Shown here: piece after piece, positions 1-6,287 of the stretch
Position numbering within the stretch: position 1 is the first letter of the stretch
How the letters are laid out: each line of letters starts with the position of its first letter
Assembly (NCBI GenBank): GCA_002727895.1
Contig: PBUO01000001.1
Span: 1 to 13,081 of the forward strand
DNA: 13,081 bases
Source: Acidimicrobiaceae bacterium
GTDB taxonomy: Bacteria > Actinomycetota > Acidimicrobiia > Acidimicrobiales > MedAcidi-G1
Reading direction: 5' to 3'
Notes under the pieces: model-generated
What the model was told of the DNA's origin: nothing
The model's database searches: none
What the model saw: the letters and a program-made list of their open reading frames with translations, nothing else
Translations under genes and position numbers: made by a program

Positions 1-1560
1 CTCGTCCACCTCGACCAGGTCCAGCAGCGTGCCCAGCACCCCATCCACGCCGGCCAGGTGCTCGGCACCGGCCCGCGACCGGGCCTCGTCGAGGGCCAGA
101 GCGAGGGCCTCGACGCTGGCCGTCGCCGCGCGGACATCGGCCTCGGCGGCCACCACCCGCTCCCAAGCCGCATTGCGGGCAACCGCTGCGTCGTGCGCCC
201 GGGACTCGGCGACAGCCACCTCGGCAGCCAGCGGCTCCTCGGCCGTCTCGCCCGTAGACAGGTCGGCCCGCAGGCGTCCCGCCTCCACTTCCAGCCGGTC
301 AGCGGCCTCCTCCAGAGCGGCCAGACGCTCGGCCACCCGCCGGCGCTCGGCATCGGCCTGGGCCACGGCGGCCCGCAGCACACCCAACTCGCCCCGGGCC
401 TCGGCCGCGTGGCCTCCCAAGGCGGGGACCCCGTCCGACCAGTCGACCTCGAACGCCGCCCGGTCAGCGGCCAGCTCCGTCTCGTCCAGGGCGAGGCGCT
501 CGGCATCGGGCGCCAACTCCTCGGACTCGGCCTCCAGGCGGGCCATCTCGGCCTCGGACCGCTCCAACTCGGCCTCTAGGCCAACCACCACCTGCTGAGA
601 GACCAGCGCCGAGCGGTCGCGTTCGATGCCCCGCAGGCGTTCCACCAGCACACCGCGCACGCCACGACCCCGCTCGCGCAATGCCTCAAGGCGGACCAGC
701 CGGTCGCCCAGGTCGTCGCCGCCCCGGGACGCCAGCTCGGCCTCGGCGGCCACCACCTCGGCGTCGAGGCGGGAGAGCGCTGCATGGTGGGTCGACTCGG
801 CGGCGGCCAACTGGGACCGGGTCTCGGCCTCGTCGCGGGCCCGGGTGCGCAGGGTCGCCAGCTCCCTTCCGGCCCGGTGGAGGCGCAGGGCGGTGAGCTC
901 GGCAAGCAGGTCGCCGTGGCGACGGGCCGCGTCGGCCTGCCGCTCCAGCGGGCGGAGCTGCCGGCGGACCTCACGCAGCAGGTCGGAGAGGCGGTTGAGG
1001 TTCGCCTCGGTGGCCTGAAGTCGGCGCTGGGCCTTCTCCTTGCGACGCCGGTACTTCAGGATCCCGGCGGCATCCTCGATAATGGCCCGCCGGTCCTCGG
1101 GGCGGGCATTCAGCACGGCATCGATCTGGCCCTGCGAGATGATCACGTGCTGCTGGCGGCCCACGCCGACGTCGGACAGCAGCTCCTGGATGTCAAGCAG
1201 CCGGCACGGGGCCCCGTTCATGGCGTACTCGCTCTCCCCACTTCGGAACAGGGTGCGGGTGATCGTGACCTCGCTGAACTCCACCGGGAGCTGTCCCGAT
1301 GCGTTGTCGACGGTGATCGACACCTCGGCCCGACCGAGAGCGGCCCGGGTGGCCGTGCCGGCGAAGATGACGTCGTCCATCTTCTGAGACCGCACGGCGC
1401 TGGGGGCCTGGGCGCCGAGCACCCAGGCGATGGCGTCCACCACGTTGGACTTGCCGCTGCCGTTGGGGCCGACGACGACGGTCACCCCGGGCTCCATGTC
1501 CAGCACCGCCGTGTCGGCGAACGACTTGAAGCCCTTGATGGAGAGGCTCTTCAGGAACAC
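1..1560 (-). CDS. smc: Chromosome segregation ATPase SMC, N-terminal part (runs off left edge)
   Basis: SMC is the ATPase of the SMC-ScpAB complex that loops and organises the chromosome for segregation. The 520 codons present begin with the family's typical N-terminus (VFLKSLSIKGFKSFADTAV). Walker A GPNGSGKS is at residues 31-38, followed by VDAIAWVLG, and the Q-loop/Lid stretch IISQGQID is at about 140-147. From about residue 160 the protein is a long Ala/Glu/Arg-rich coiled-coil arm. The last residues at the edge (GVLGTLLDLVEVDE) look like the start of the hinge, so roughly the first 45% of a typical SMC of about 1,150-1,200 residues is present; signature motif and Walker B lie beyond the edge. 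GTG at 1560 is chosen because it gives the canonical N-terminus; the only other in-frame start is a TTG further upstream, just after a stop. It follows rnc-mutM as in other actinobacteria. A probable leader ORF lies directly upstream. Confidence 0.97.
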   Translation of the reverse strand, partial: MFLKSLSIKGFKSFADTAVLDMEPGVTVVVGPNGSGKSNVVDAIAWVLGAQAPSAVRSQKMDDVIFAGTATRAALGRAEVSITVDNASGQLPVEFSEVTITRTLFRSGESEYAMNGAPCRLLDIQELLSDVGVGRQQHVIISQGQIDAVLNARPEDRRAIIEDAAGILKYRRRKEKAQRRLQATEANLNRLSDLLREVRRQLRPLERQADAARRHGDLLAELTALRLHRAGRELATLRTRARDEAETRSQLAAAESTHHAALSRLDAEVVAAEAELASRGGDDLGDRLVRLEALRERGRGVRGVLVERLRGIERDRSALVSQQVVVGLEAELERSEAEMARLEAESEELAPDAERLALDETELAADRAAFEVDWSDGVPALGGHAAEARGELGVLRAAVAQADAERRRVAERLAALEEAADRLEVEAGRLRADLSTGETAEEPLAAEVAVAESRAHDAAVARNAAWERVVAAEADVRAATASVEALALALDEARSRAGAEHLAGVDGVLGTLLDLVEVDE

Positions 1561-1561
1561 G

Positions 1562-1630
1562 TCATTCCCACCGCTCGCGATCCCTCTCCGGGCCGGGTCC
1601 GCCCGCAATCACACCTGTGTCATTCGCCAT
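1562..1630 (-). CDS. Candidate 22-aa leader peptide upstream of smc
   Basis: An ATG at 1630 opens a 22-codon frame (starts MANDTGVIAGG, ends RERWE) that stops with TGA at 1564-1562, one base before the smc GTG at 1560. It is in a different frame from smc. A -10-like TAGGGT ends six bases before the ATG, so an mRNA starting there would begin at or next to the ATG, the usual geometry of actinobacterial leaderless genes. The peptide is Gly/Arg/Glu-rich with no signal peptide and no run of one amino acid that would suggest classic attenuation. The inferred role is translational coupling: ribosomes ending here could re-start on smc. I know no named family for it. It could instead be a chance frame in an ordinary 5' leader. 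Confidence 0.4.
   Translation of the reverse strand: MANDTGVIAGGPGPERDRERWE
1607..1624. promoter_or_regulatory. Imperfect palindrome just downstream of the smc promoter
   Basis: AATCACAC-CT-GTGTCATT is an 18-bp inverted repeat with 7 of 8 arm positions matching. It lies about 5-25 bases downstream of the predicted transcription start, inside the candidate leader ORF. This is a usual place for a repressor operator, but no regulator is identified and the site may be chance. Confidence 0.25.
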
Positions 1631-1636
1631 CGCGCC

Positions 1637-1642
1637 ACCCTA
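1637..1642 (-). promoter_or_regulatory. Predicted -10 element for the smc transcript
   Basis: TAGGGT on the minus strand fits the actinobacterial TANNNT -10 pattern and ends six bases before ATG 1630. No good -35 is visible, because the upstream bases are occupied by a GC-rich inverted repeat. The implied start of transcription is at or very near 1630. Confidence 0.45.
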
Positions 1643-1672
1643 GGCGCGCGCCGTGCCGCGCGGTCGCGCGCC
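1643..1672 (-). terminator. GC-rich hairpin after mutM homologue
   Basis: Perfect 8-bp arms (GGCGCGCG at 1643-1650 and CGCGCGCC at 1665-1672) with a 14-base spacer, six bases after the mutM-homologue stop. No U-tract follows, which is common for actinobacterial terminators. The hairpin directly touches the smc -10 hexamer at 1642. Confidence 0.5.
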
Positions 1673-1677
1673 CCGGG

Positions 1678-2520
1678 TCAGACCTGGGTGTCGCAGTAGT
1701 AGGTCCAGCGGCCCTTGTACTTCGTGCGCTGGATGGGGGTCCGGTTCCGCTCGCTGAGCGCACCGGCCCGCCCGTACACGGCAAGGTGCTCGCCGTAGAT
1801 CCCGGGCTCCCCGAATACATCCACGAAGGGCCGCTCCTCGAGGTCGGTGCCCCGGTACTTGATGGCGTCGTTGACCACCTGGATGAGCGCCTGGTGCAGT
1901 CGCCGGACCTCCTGGCGGGACAGGGCGTCCGACAGGCGGTCGTGTCGGAGGCCGGCGTGGAAGAGGATCTCGTCGGAGTAGACATCGCCGACGCCGACCA
2001 CGATCGAATCGTCGCACAGAAGGTCCTTCAGCGGCATCGACCGACCCAGGACCTGCCCACCGAAGGTGGTCCAAGGGATCATCTCGCCGGCTGGGTCCAT
2101 GCCGAGGGATGCCAGTTCGGGGAACTCGGCCATGAGCTCCCCACCGGCGATCACGCACGCCTCCGATGCCCCGCCTGGGTCGATCAGACGAACCTGCCCG
2201 CCCACCGTGAAGGTGATGGTCAACTCGGTGCCCGGAGCCACCGCGTCGCGCGCCGCATGGCGGCGGATGGTCGCCCCAGCGCCCGGCCGGATCACCAGGA
2301 GGTCCTCGCCTTCCAGTTCGGTGACCAGCAGCAGGCCGATGCGTCGCACCGCCCCGAGCTTGCGGCCCTCCACGGCCGAGGCGAACTGCTTGCGGTTCCG
2401 GTAGCGGCCGAGGACGGCCATCGAGGCCGCCTCGACAGTCTTCACCTTGCGGCCGGCGACCTCCCGGTCGAGGGCGTAGCGGATGATCTCCACCTCGGGA
2501 AGTTCGAGTTCGAGCGTCAC
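1678..2520 (-). CDS. mutM: Fpg/MutM-family protein with degenerate active site
   Basis: MutM (Fpg) normally excises 8-oxoguanine from DNA and nicks the abasic site. This 280-residue protein has the length and landmarks: LELPEVEII at the N-terminus, the H2TH region with VVGVGDVYSDEILF (174-187), and VYGRAG (248-253) leading to the C-terminal finger. Key residues are changed relative to E. coli Fpg: catalytic Pro2 is Leu5 and is not next to the initiator Met (Glu3 is kept as Glu6); Lys57 aligns with Gly62; DPRRFG is DPGGAS (114-119); Asn169 is Asp179; of four zinc Cys only Cys276 remains (others Ser256, Asn259, Gln279). Arg271, matching E. coli Arg258/259, is kept. The GTG start at 2520 overlaps the rnc stop as GTGA, so the start is secure and translation coupled. 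The fold and locus say MutM; normal glycosylase activity is doubtful. It might be a DNA-binding or altered enzyme. Confidence 0.88.
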   Translation of the reverse strand: MTLELELPEVEIIRYALDREVAGRKVKTVEAASMAVLGRYRNRKQFASAVEGRKLGAVRRIGLLLVTELEGEDLLVIRPGAGATIRRHAARDAVAPGTELTITFTVGGQVRLIDPGGASEACVIAGGELMAEFPELASLGMDPAGEMIPWTTFGGQVLGRSMPLKDLLCDDSIVVGVGDVYSDEILFHAGLRHDRLSDALSRQEVRRLHQALIQVVNDAIKYRGTDLEERPFVDVFGEPGIYGEHLAVYGRAGALSERNRTPIQRTKYKGRWTYYCDTQV

Positions 2521-3296
2521 GGGGACTCCTGGGGGGTCTGCGGGCGGGGGGCGGGGGCGGCGGACGCGCCGGCGCCCACCGGGACGGCGACGGGCTCCAG
2601 CGAGCGGCAGGCCAGGCGGGCCGCGGCCTGCTCGGCCCGCTTCTTGGACGTCCCGACGGCGGGACCGTGGGCCCGTCCGGCCACCTCGACGGTCGCGTGG
2701 AACCGCTTGTCGTGGTCCGGGCCGTCCTCGGTCAGGACGTAGCGGGGCGGTGTCGTGGAGTTGCGGGCCACGAGCTCCTGGAGACGTGTCTTGTAGTCGT
2801 GCTCGCCGGGATCGGCGGCCGAGCGGTCCAGCGACTCGGCGAACAGGCGGTCCACCAGGTCGCGGGCCGCGTCGAGGCCAGCGTCGAGGTAGACAGCGCC
2901 GATGACCGCCTCAAGGGCGTCGGCCAGGATCGACTCCTTGTCCTCGCCGCCGTCGGAGACCTCGCCCCGACCCAGCCGCAACGAGGCACCCAGGCCAAGG
3001 GCCCGGGCGGCCTCGGCCAACGCCGGCGAGCTCACCACCGAGGCCCGGATCTTGGCCAGTTGCCCCTCGGGCAGGTCGGGTCGCTGCACGTAGGTGCGTT
3101 CGGCGACCAGCATGCCCAGCACGGCGTCACCCAGAAACTCAAGGCGCTCGTTGGACGCGCCCGTGTGCTCTGCGCACCACGAACGGTGGGTCAGGGCTAC
3201 GTGCAGCAGCGGCAGGTCGGCGAACTCGTGGCCCAGGCCCGACGGGGCGACGGGCAGTTCGGAGTTCGGATGCTCAGCCGAGTCGGGCGACGACAT
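2517..3296 (-). CDS. rnc: Ribonuclease III
   Basis: RNase III is a Mg-dependent endonuclease that cuts double-stranded RNA, chiefly in 30S pre-rRNA processing. The protein has 259 residues. The endonuclease domain carries the signature ERLEFLGDAVL at 50-60 and a second acidic motif ESILADALEAVIGAVYLDAG at 121-140; by family knowledge the metal ligands are Glu50, Glu53, Asp57, Asp126 and Glu129, all present. A double-stranded RNA-binding domain covers about 167-232 (DYKTRLQEL to GTSKKRAEQAAA), followed by an Ala/Pro-rich tail of about 25 residues. ATG 3296 gives a normal length and overlaps the acpP end by 23 bases; an open extension further upstream only reads through acpP out of frame. No strong Shine-Dalgarno precedes it, so coupling to acpP is likely. 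The stop overlaps the mutM-homologue start (GTGA). Confidence 0.96.
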   Translation of the reverse strand: MSSPDSAEHPNSELPVAPSGLGHEFADLPLLHVALTHRSWCAEHTGASNERLEFLGDAVLGMLVAERTYVQRPDLPEGQLAKIRASVVSSPALAEAARALGLGASLRLGRGEVSDGGEDKESILADALEAVIGAVYLDAGLDAARDLVDRLFAESLDRSAADPGEHDYKTRLQELVARNSTTPPRYVLTEDGPDHDKRFHATVEVAGRAHGPAVGTSKKRAEQAAARLACRSLEPVAVPVGAGASAAPAPRPQTPQESP

Positions 3297-3564
3297 AGTC
3301 GACGGCGTCGCGGACCGTACGAAGGTCCTCGAGGTCGTCGTCCTCGATCCGGAAGCCAGCGGAGCGCTCACTGAGCTCCTCCTCCAGAGCCTCCACCAGC
3401 TCGATAAGGGCCAGGGAGTCGGCGTCGAGGTCGTCGGCGAACGACGCCCCCTCGGCGATCTCCGTCGGCTCGATCTCCAGGATGTCGGCGAGGCGGTCCC
3501 GGATGAGCTCCAGGACCTCGTCGCGTCCGATCGGCGTGCCTTCGACGTGGGTTTCTGCGGGCAC
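3274..3564 (-). CDS. acpP: Acyl carrier protein
   Basis: The 96-residue protein carries growing acyl chains on a phosphopantetheine arm for type II fatty-acid synthesis and phospholipid acylation in the cytoplasm. The attachment motif is DDLDADSLALIELV with Ser50 as the modified residue. The rest is the usual acidic helical bundle (DILEIEPTEI, VEALEEEL, TVRDAVDYV). It is slightly longer than typical ACPs of about 78-85 residues, owing to about 12 extra N-terminal residues and a few more in the loop around SERSAGFRIEDDD. GTG 3564 is chosen because a perfect AGGAGG lies six bases before it; the frame stays open upstream but has no better signal. It is the first gene of the acpP-rnc-mutM unit. 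It lies next to plsX, which uses acyl-ACP as substrate. Confidence 0.96.
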   Translation of the reverse strand: MPAETHVEGTPIGRDEVLELIRDRLADILEIEPTEIAEGASFADDLDADSLALIELVEALEEELSERSAGFRIEDDDLEDLRTVRDAVDYVVARLG

Positions 3565-3570
3565 CGAATG

Positions 3571-3576
3571 CCTCCT
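3571..3576 (-). promoter_or_regulatory. Strong ribosome binding site of acpP
   Basis: AGGAGG, a perfect Shine-Dalgarno sequence, lies six bases before GTG 3564. It fixes the start and fits a highly expressed protein. It is the strongest such site in the window. Confidence 0.85.
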
Positions 3577-3634
3577 GAGCGTGGGCCGGTGGGTGGGAAG
3601 ACGGGCCCACGGCATCGGCCCCGGGCGGTCATCC

Positions 3635-3640
3635 AGCCTA
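3635..3640 (-). promoter_or_regulatory. Predicted -10 element for acpP-rnc-mutM
   Basis: TAGGCT on the minus strand fits TANNNT and lies in the 167-base gap between plsX and acpP, giving a 5' leader of about 65 bases. No convincing -35 is at the normal distance; TTGTAG lies about 22 bases upstream. Confidence 0.35.
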
Positions 3641-3700
3641 TCGGTGGGCTCTCCAGATCGGCCTACAACCAGAGGGAACGAGATTCATCGTCGGCACATC

Positions 3701-3720
3701 GGGCGCCCGTTGGGCGGCCC
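3701..3720 (-). terminator. Terminator-like hairpin after plsX
   Basis: On the minus strand, 11 bases after the plsX stop, CGCCC-AAC-GGGCG forms a five-pair stem with a three-base loop, extended by an outer GGG/CCC with one bulged base. No U-tract follows. It would separate the rpmF-plsX unit from acpP. Confidence 0.45.
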
Positions 3721-3731
3721 GGACCGGCGGG

Positions 3732-4709
3732 TCAGGCGCTGACAGCCTCGGCGAGGTGGTCGACCACGTCCCCACGGACCATCTCGGCGGCCACGCCGAT
3801 GGCGTTGCACATGGCCAGGGCGTTGGTCGACCCGTGGCTGATAATGCAGACGCCCTTCACCCCGAGGAGCATCGCGCCGCCGTAAGTGTCGGGATGGAAC
3901 TCCCGGTACAGGCCGTCGAGTTCGGGGGCCAGCACGTTGGCGGCCTCGACAGCCTCCGGGCGCCCCGCCATGGCGGTGAGCAGCGCAGTGAGCAGCGCCT
4001 TGAGCGCTCCCTCGGCGGTCTTGAGGGCCACGTTGCCGGTGAAGCCGTCGGTCACGATGACGTCGGCGGCGTCGGTCATCAGGTCGCGTCCCTCGACGTT
4101 GCCGATGAACCCGGCACCGCCCACCTCGGCGGCCTCCAGGGCGGCGAACGCCTCCTTGACGAACGGGCTGCCCTTGCCGGGTTCCTCTCCGATGGACAGC
4201 AGGGCCACCCGCGGCTCAGCGATGCCCAGACGGTGCCGGGCGAAGACGGCGCCCATCTGGGCGAACTGGACTAGCCAGTCGGGCTGGCACTCGGCGTTGG
4301 CGCCGGAGTCCAGCAGGACGGTCGGCGTGCCACCGGGCGTGGGGATGAGGGTGGCGATGGCCGGGCGTGACACCCCGGAGATGCGGCCCATGCGGAGCAG
4401 TGCGCTCGCCATGGTGGCCCCGGTGTTGCCGGCACTGACCATTGCCGAGGCCCGACCGTCGCGGACCGCCTCGGCGGCGCGGACCAGCGAAGAGTCCTTC
4501 ATGCGGCGGACGCTGGAGCCCGGCTCGGCGTCCATGGCGATGACCTCGGAGGCCTCGAGGACCTCCAGGTCGCCAGTGTCGCCCAGCTCGTCGGGGCGGC
4601 CGACGAGCAAGACGGGGATGCCGTCCTCGTCGTGAGCCCTCAGCGCACCGGCGACGATCTCCGACGGTGCGTGGTCGCCGCCCATGGCGTCGACGGCGAC
4701 GGGCAGCAT
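3732..4709 (-). CDS. plsX: Phosphate acyltransferase PlsX
   Basis: PlsX converts acyl-ACP and phosphate to acyl-phosphate, the donor for PlsY in the first step of phosphatidic acid synthesis; it is a peripheral membrane protein. The 325-residue sequence has the family N-terminus LPVAVDAMGGDHAPSEIV, then SSVRRMKDSSLVRA (65-78), VSAGNTGATMAS (91-102), LLDSGANAECQP (132-143), SIGEEPGKGS (172-181), FIGNVEGRDL (201-210), VTDGFTGNVALK (219-230) and FHPDTYGGAMLLG (271-283). Length is normal. ATG 4709 is chosen because it gives the conserved N-terminus; the frame stays open about 106 codons upstream only because it shadows rpmF and the leader. It starts seven bases after the rpmF stop, the common rpmF-plsX pairing, and precedes acpP, whose product supplies its substrate. 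A terminator-like hairpin follows. Confidence 0.97.
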   Translation of the reverse strand: MLPVAVDAMGGDHAPSEIVAGALRAHDEDGIPVLLVGRPDELGDTGDLEVLEASEVIAMDAEPGSSVRRMKDSSLVRAAEAVRDGRASAMVSAGNTGATMASALLRMGRISGVSRPAIATLIPTPGGTPTVLLDSGANAECQPDWLVQFAQMGAVFARHRLGIAEPRVALLSIGEEPGKGSPFVKEAFAALEAAEVGGAGFIGNVEGRDLMTDAADVIVTDGFTGNVALKTAEGALKALLTALLTAMAGRPEAVEAANVLAPELDGLYREFHPDTYGGAMLLGVKGVCIISHGSTNALAMCNAIGVAAEMVRGDVVDHLAEAVSA

Positions 4710-4716
4710 GATGGGG

Positions 4717-4896
4717 TCAGTCGACCTCGACGGCCTGACGGCCCGCGTACCAGCCACAGTTGCCGCACACCCGGTGCGGGCGCTTGGTGACGCCACATCG
4801 GGCGCAAGCGCTGCGCGAGGCGCGGCCGAGAGTCCAGTTGGCGGCCCGGCGGCTGCGGCCCTTGGCCTTGGAGGTCTTCTTCTTCGGGACGGCCAT
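4717..4896 (-). CDS. rpmF: 50S ribosomal protein L32
   Basis: This is a small protein of the large ribosomal subunit. The 59 residues start MAVPKKKTSKAKGRSRRA, typical of L32, and carry two CxxC pairs (CARC at 31-34 and CGNC at 44-47) that bind zinc, so it is the zinc-containing form. ATG 4896 is preceded by GAGGAA at a usable distance. Upstream lies the DUF177 gene, its usual partner, and downstream plsX after seven bases. The 132-base gap upstream holds a likely own promoter and a strong hairpin, so rpmF-plsX may be transcribed separately as well as from the rsmD block. Confidence 0.97.
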   Translation of the reverse strand: MAVPKKKTSKAKGRSRRAANWTLGRASRSACARCGVTKRPHRVCGNCGWYAGRQAVEVD

Positions 4897-4932
4897 CGTG
4901 GGTTCCTCGGCGGCGTGCGAACGGACTGGTCT

Positions 4933-4957
4933 CCCACGAAGGGCAGGCGCCCGTGGG
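4933..4957 (-). other. Strong hairpin in rpmF 5' leader
   Basis: CCCACG (4933-4938) pairs with CGTGGG (4952-4957), and inner GGC pairs with GCC around a four-base loop AGGC, with three extra bases on one side. It starts a few bases after the predicted rpmF transcription start and ends 36 bases before the ATG. It could protect the mRNA 5' end, act as an attenuator, or bind a regulator. No U-tract follows. Confidence 0.5.
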
Positions 4958-4966
4958 GACCCGACG

Positions 4967-4972
4967 AGGCTA
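4967..4972 (-). promoter_or_regulatory. Predicted -10 element of rpmF
   Basis: TAGCCT on the minus strand fits TANNNT and is identical to the -10 predicted for rpmB, the other ribosomal protein gene here. The region 17-18 bases upstream has no clear -35. The implied leader is about 65 bases and begins with the hairpin. Confidence 0.35.
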
Positions 4973-5028
4973 GCGGGAGGACCGTGGAACCCGCACCGAA
5001 CAGATCGGAAGCGGCGGTGACGAGCACC

Positions 5029-5583
5029 TCAAGAACCGTCGTCTCCTATTGCCTCCCCGGCGTCGCGCAGGACGTCAAGGGCCGCCCAGCGAGGATCGCC
5101 CCCGGCTGGACCGTCCTGTTCGCTACCCGGCCCCGTCGGCGATCGGGTCGGAAAGCGTTCGGGGTCCGGTCCGTCGCACGCCTCGCCACACAGGGGCGAC
5201 AGAGGCAACGCCAGCAGCACCGCGTCCCGTACCACCGGCTCCAGGTCGGCCTCGTCCTCGGCCAGCGGGTAGGCGTCGCCTGAGGGTCCGTCCCCGAACT
5301 GGCCGTCGGGATCGTGGGCCAACACCTCCCGCACGGCGAGGTCGACGTCGCCGACCACCTCGGCTAGGCACCGGCGACACGTGCCCGTCCATGCCGCCCG
5401 GACTGTGCCGGAGACCACCACGTCGGACCCCCGGGCCTCGGCCTCGAGGTCCAGCGCTACCCGGCCGTCGACCACGACCACGTCGCCGACCCGGAGGTCG
5501 TCGAACAGCACGTCGCTTACGACAGTCCGCGGCTCGGACCGCCGCCTGAGGACGGCCAGCGGGAGCCGCAGCCCGTCGACCAC
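5029..5583 (-). CDS. DUF177 (YceD-family) protein upstream of rpmF
   Basis: The 184-residue protein belongs to the DUF177 family, almost always encoded directly before rpmF and linked to 23S rRNA maturation and ribosome assembly; its biochemical action is not settled. Visible landmarks are the N-terminal RLPLAVLRRRSE and a beta-rich middle, a CRRC pair at 69-72 (in WTGTCRRCL), an acidic stretch at 101-119, a second pair in LCGEAC (Cys132, Cys136), and the family C-terminal motif DPRWAALDVL (163-172). The four Cys suggest a metal site. GTG 5583, eight bases after the preceding stop, is chosen. A CTG at 5595 would give a 4-base CTGA overlap and four more residues; both are possible. It is the last gene of the compact rsmD-coaD-sepIVA-like block. 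Confidence 0.9.
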   Translation of the reverse strand: MVDGLRLPLAVLRRRSEPRTVVSDVLFDDLRVGDVVVVDGRVALDLEAEARGSDVVVSGTVRAAWTGTCRRCLAEVVGDVDLAVREVLAHDPDGQFGDGPSGDAYPLAEDEADLEPVVRDAVLLALPLSPLCGEACDGPDPERFPTRSPTGPGSEQDGPAGGDPRWAALDVLRDAGEAIGDDGS

Positions 5584-5591
5584 CGGAGTGC

Positions 5592-6287
5592 TCAGTCCCC
5601 GACCGCATCCTGGTCGAAGAACGCCGTGCCGGACCCCCCTGCCAGGCCCTGGTCGGCCTCGTCGGCGGCCCGTGCCGCCTCGACCGCATCGGCGGCCCGC
5701 TGTTCCCGATCGCGGTCCAACGCCGTCTCCTGAAGGCGGCGGCGGCCCTGAGTGATGGCGTCGCGGGTGCTGCCAAGCAGCGCCTCGAAGCTGGCCAGCT
5801 TCTGGTCGCAGTAGTCCTCGGTCTCGCGTCGCATGCGGCGTGTCTCCTCGCGGGCGGTCTCCACAAGGTGGCGGGCCCGCTGCTCGGCGGTCCGGACCAC
5901 CTCGGTGCGCTGGACCAGCCGCTCGGCCCGCGAACGCGCCAACTCGAGGATCTCGTCGCCCTCGCGACGAACCTTGTCGAGAAACTCCTCCCGCTGCTTG
6001 AGCAGCCACCGGGCCGACCGGAGTTCGTCGGGCAGGCGGGCGATGGCCTCGTCGACCAGGGCTAGCAGCTCCTCCTTGTTGACCATCGACGAGGCCGACA
6101 GGGGCATCGGCCTGGCGTTGCCCACCACCTCGTGCAGCTGGCGGAGGATGGCCTCGATCTGAGGCGGCCGGTAGGGGTCAGGGGGTAGGGGCGCGGGCGA
6201 GGCCTCGGCCGAGCCGTCCGCCGCTCCCGTTGGGACCGGATCGCCGAACACGGACTGCCCCGAGAGGGGGTCGTGGGCCTCGCTCAC
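5592..6287 (-). CDS. sepIVA: DivIVA-like coiled-coil protein, SepIVA homologue
   Basis: The 231-residue protein lies between coaD and the DUF177 gene, the place of the mycobacterial septation factor SepIVA (Rv2927c), a DivIVA-domain protein needed for division. Residues 1-40 are Pro/Ala/Gly-rich and probably disordered. MVNKEELLALVDEAIARLP (68-86) opens the DivIVA-like part, and about 88-200 is one long charged coiled coil (for example ARSRAERLVQRTEVV and RHLVETAREETRRMRRE). The tail is acidic and low in complexity. There is no signal peptide or membrane segment, so it should act in the cytoplasm, perhaps at the inner membrane face of the septum. GTG 6287 overlaps the coaD stop as GTGA, which fixes the start. 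The assignment rests on synteny plus coiled-coil character; a generic ATP-synthase-b-like coiled coil is the alternative. Confidence 0.82.
   Translation of the reverse strand: MSEAHDPLSGQSVFGDPVPTGAADGSAEASPAPLPPDPYRPPQIEAILRQLHEVVGNARPMPLSASSMVNKEELLALVDEAIARLPDELRSARWLLKQREEFLDKVRREGDEILELARSRAERLVQRTEVVRTAEQRARHLVETAREETRRMRRETEDYCDQKLASFEALLGSTRDAITQGRRRLQETALDRDREQRAADAVEAARAADEADQGLAGGSGTAFFDQDAVGD

Noticed and set aside
1643..1672. Cruciform or replication-related palindrome
   Set aside because: The arms are short and lie between two genes where a terminator is expected; no DnaA-box-like sequence is nearby.
784..2742. 652-codon open frame on the plus strand opposite smc, mutM homologue and rnc
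   Set aside because: It runs across three real genes and their junctions, with biased composition and no motif; a GC-driven shadow.
3297..3632. Possible 112-residue N-terminal extension of RNase III
   Set aside because: It overlaps acpP out of frame and is Arg/Ser/Thr-rich; RNase III has no such extension.
4710..5027. Possible 106-residue N-terminal extension of plsX
   Set aside because: It reads through rpmF in another frame and is Arg/Pro/Ser-rich; the conserved PlsX N-terminus begins at ATG 4709.
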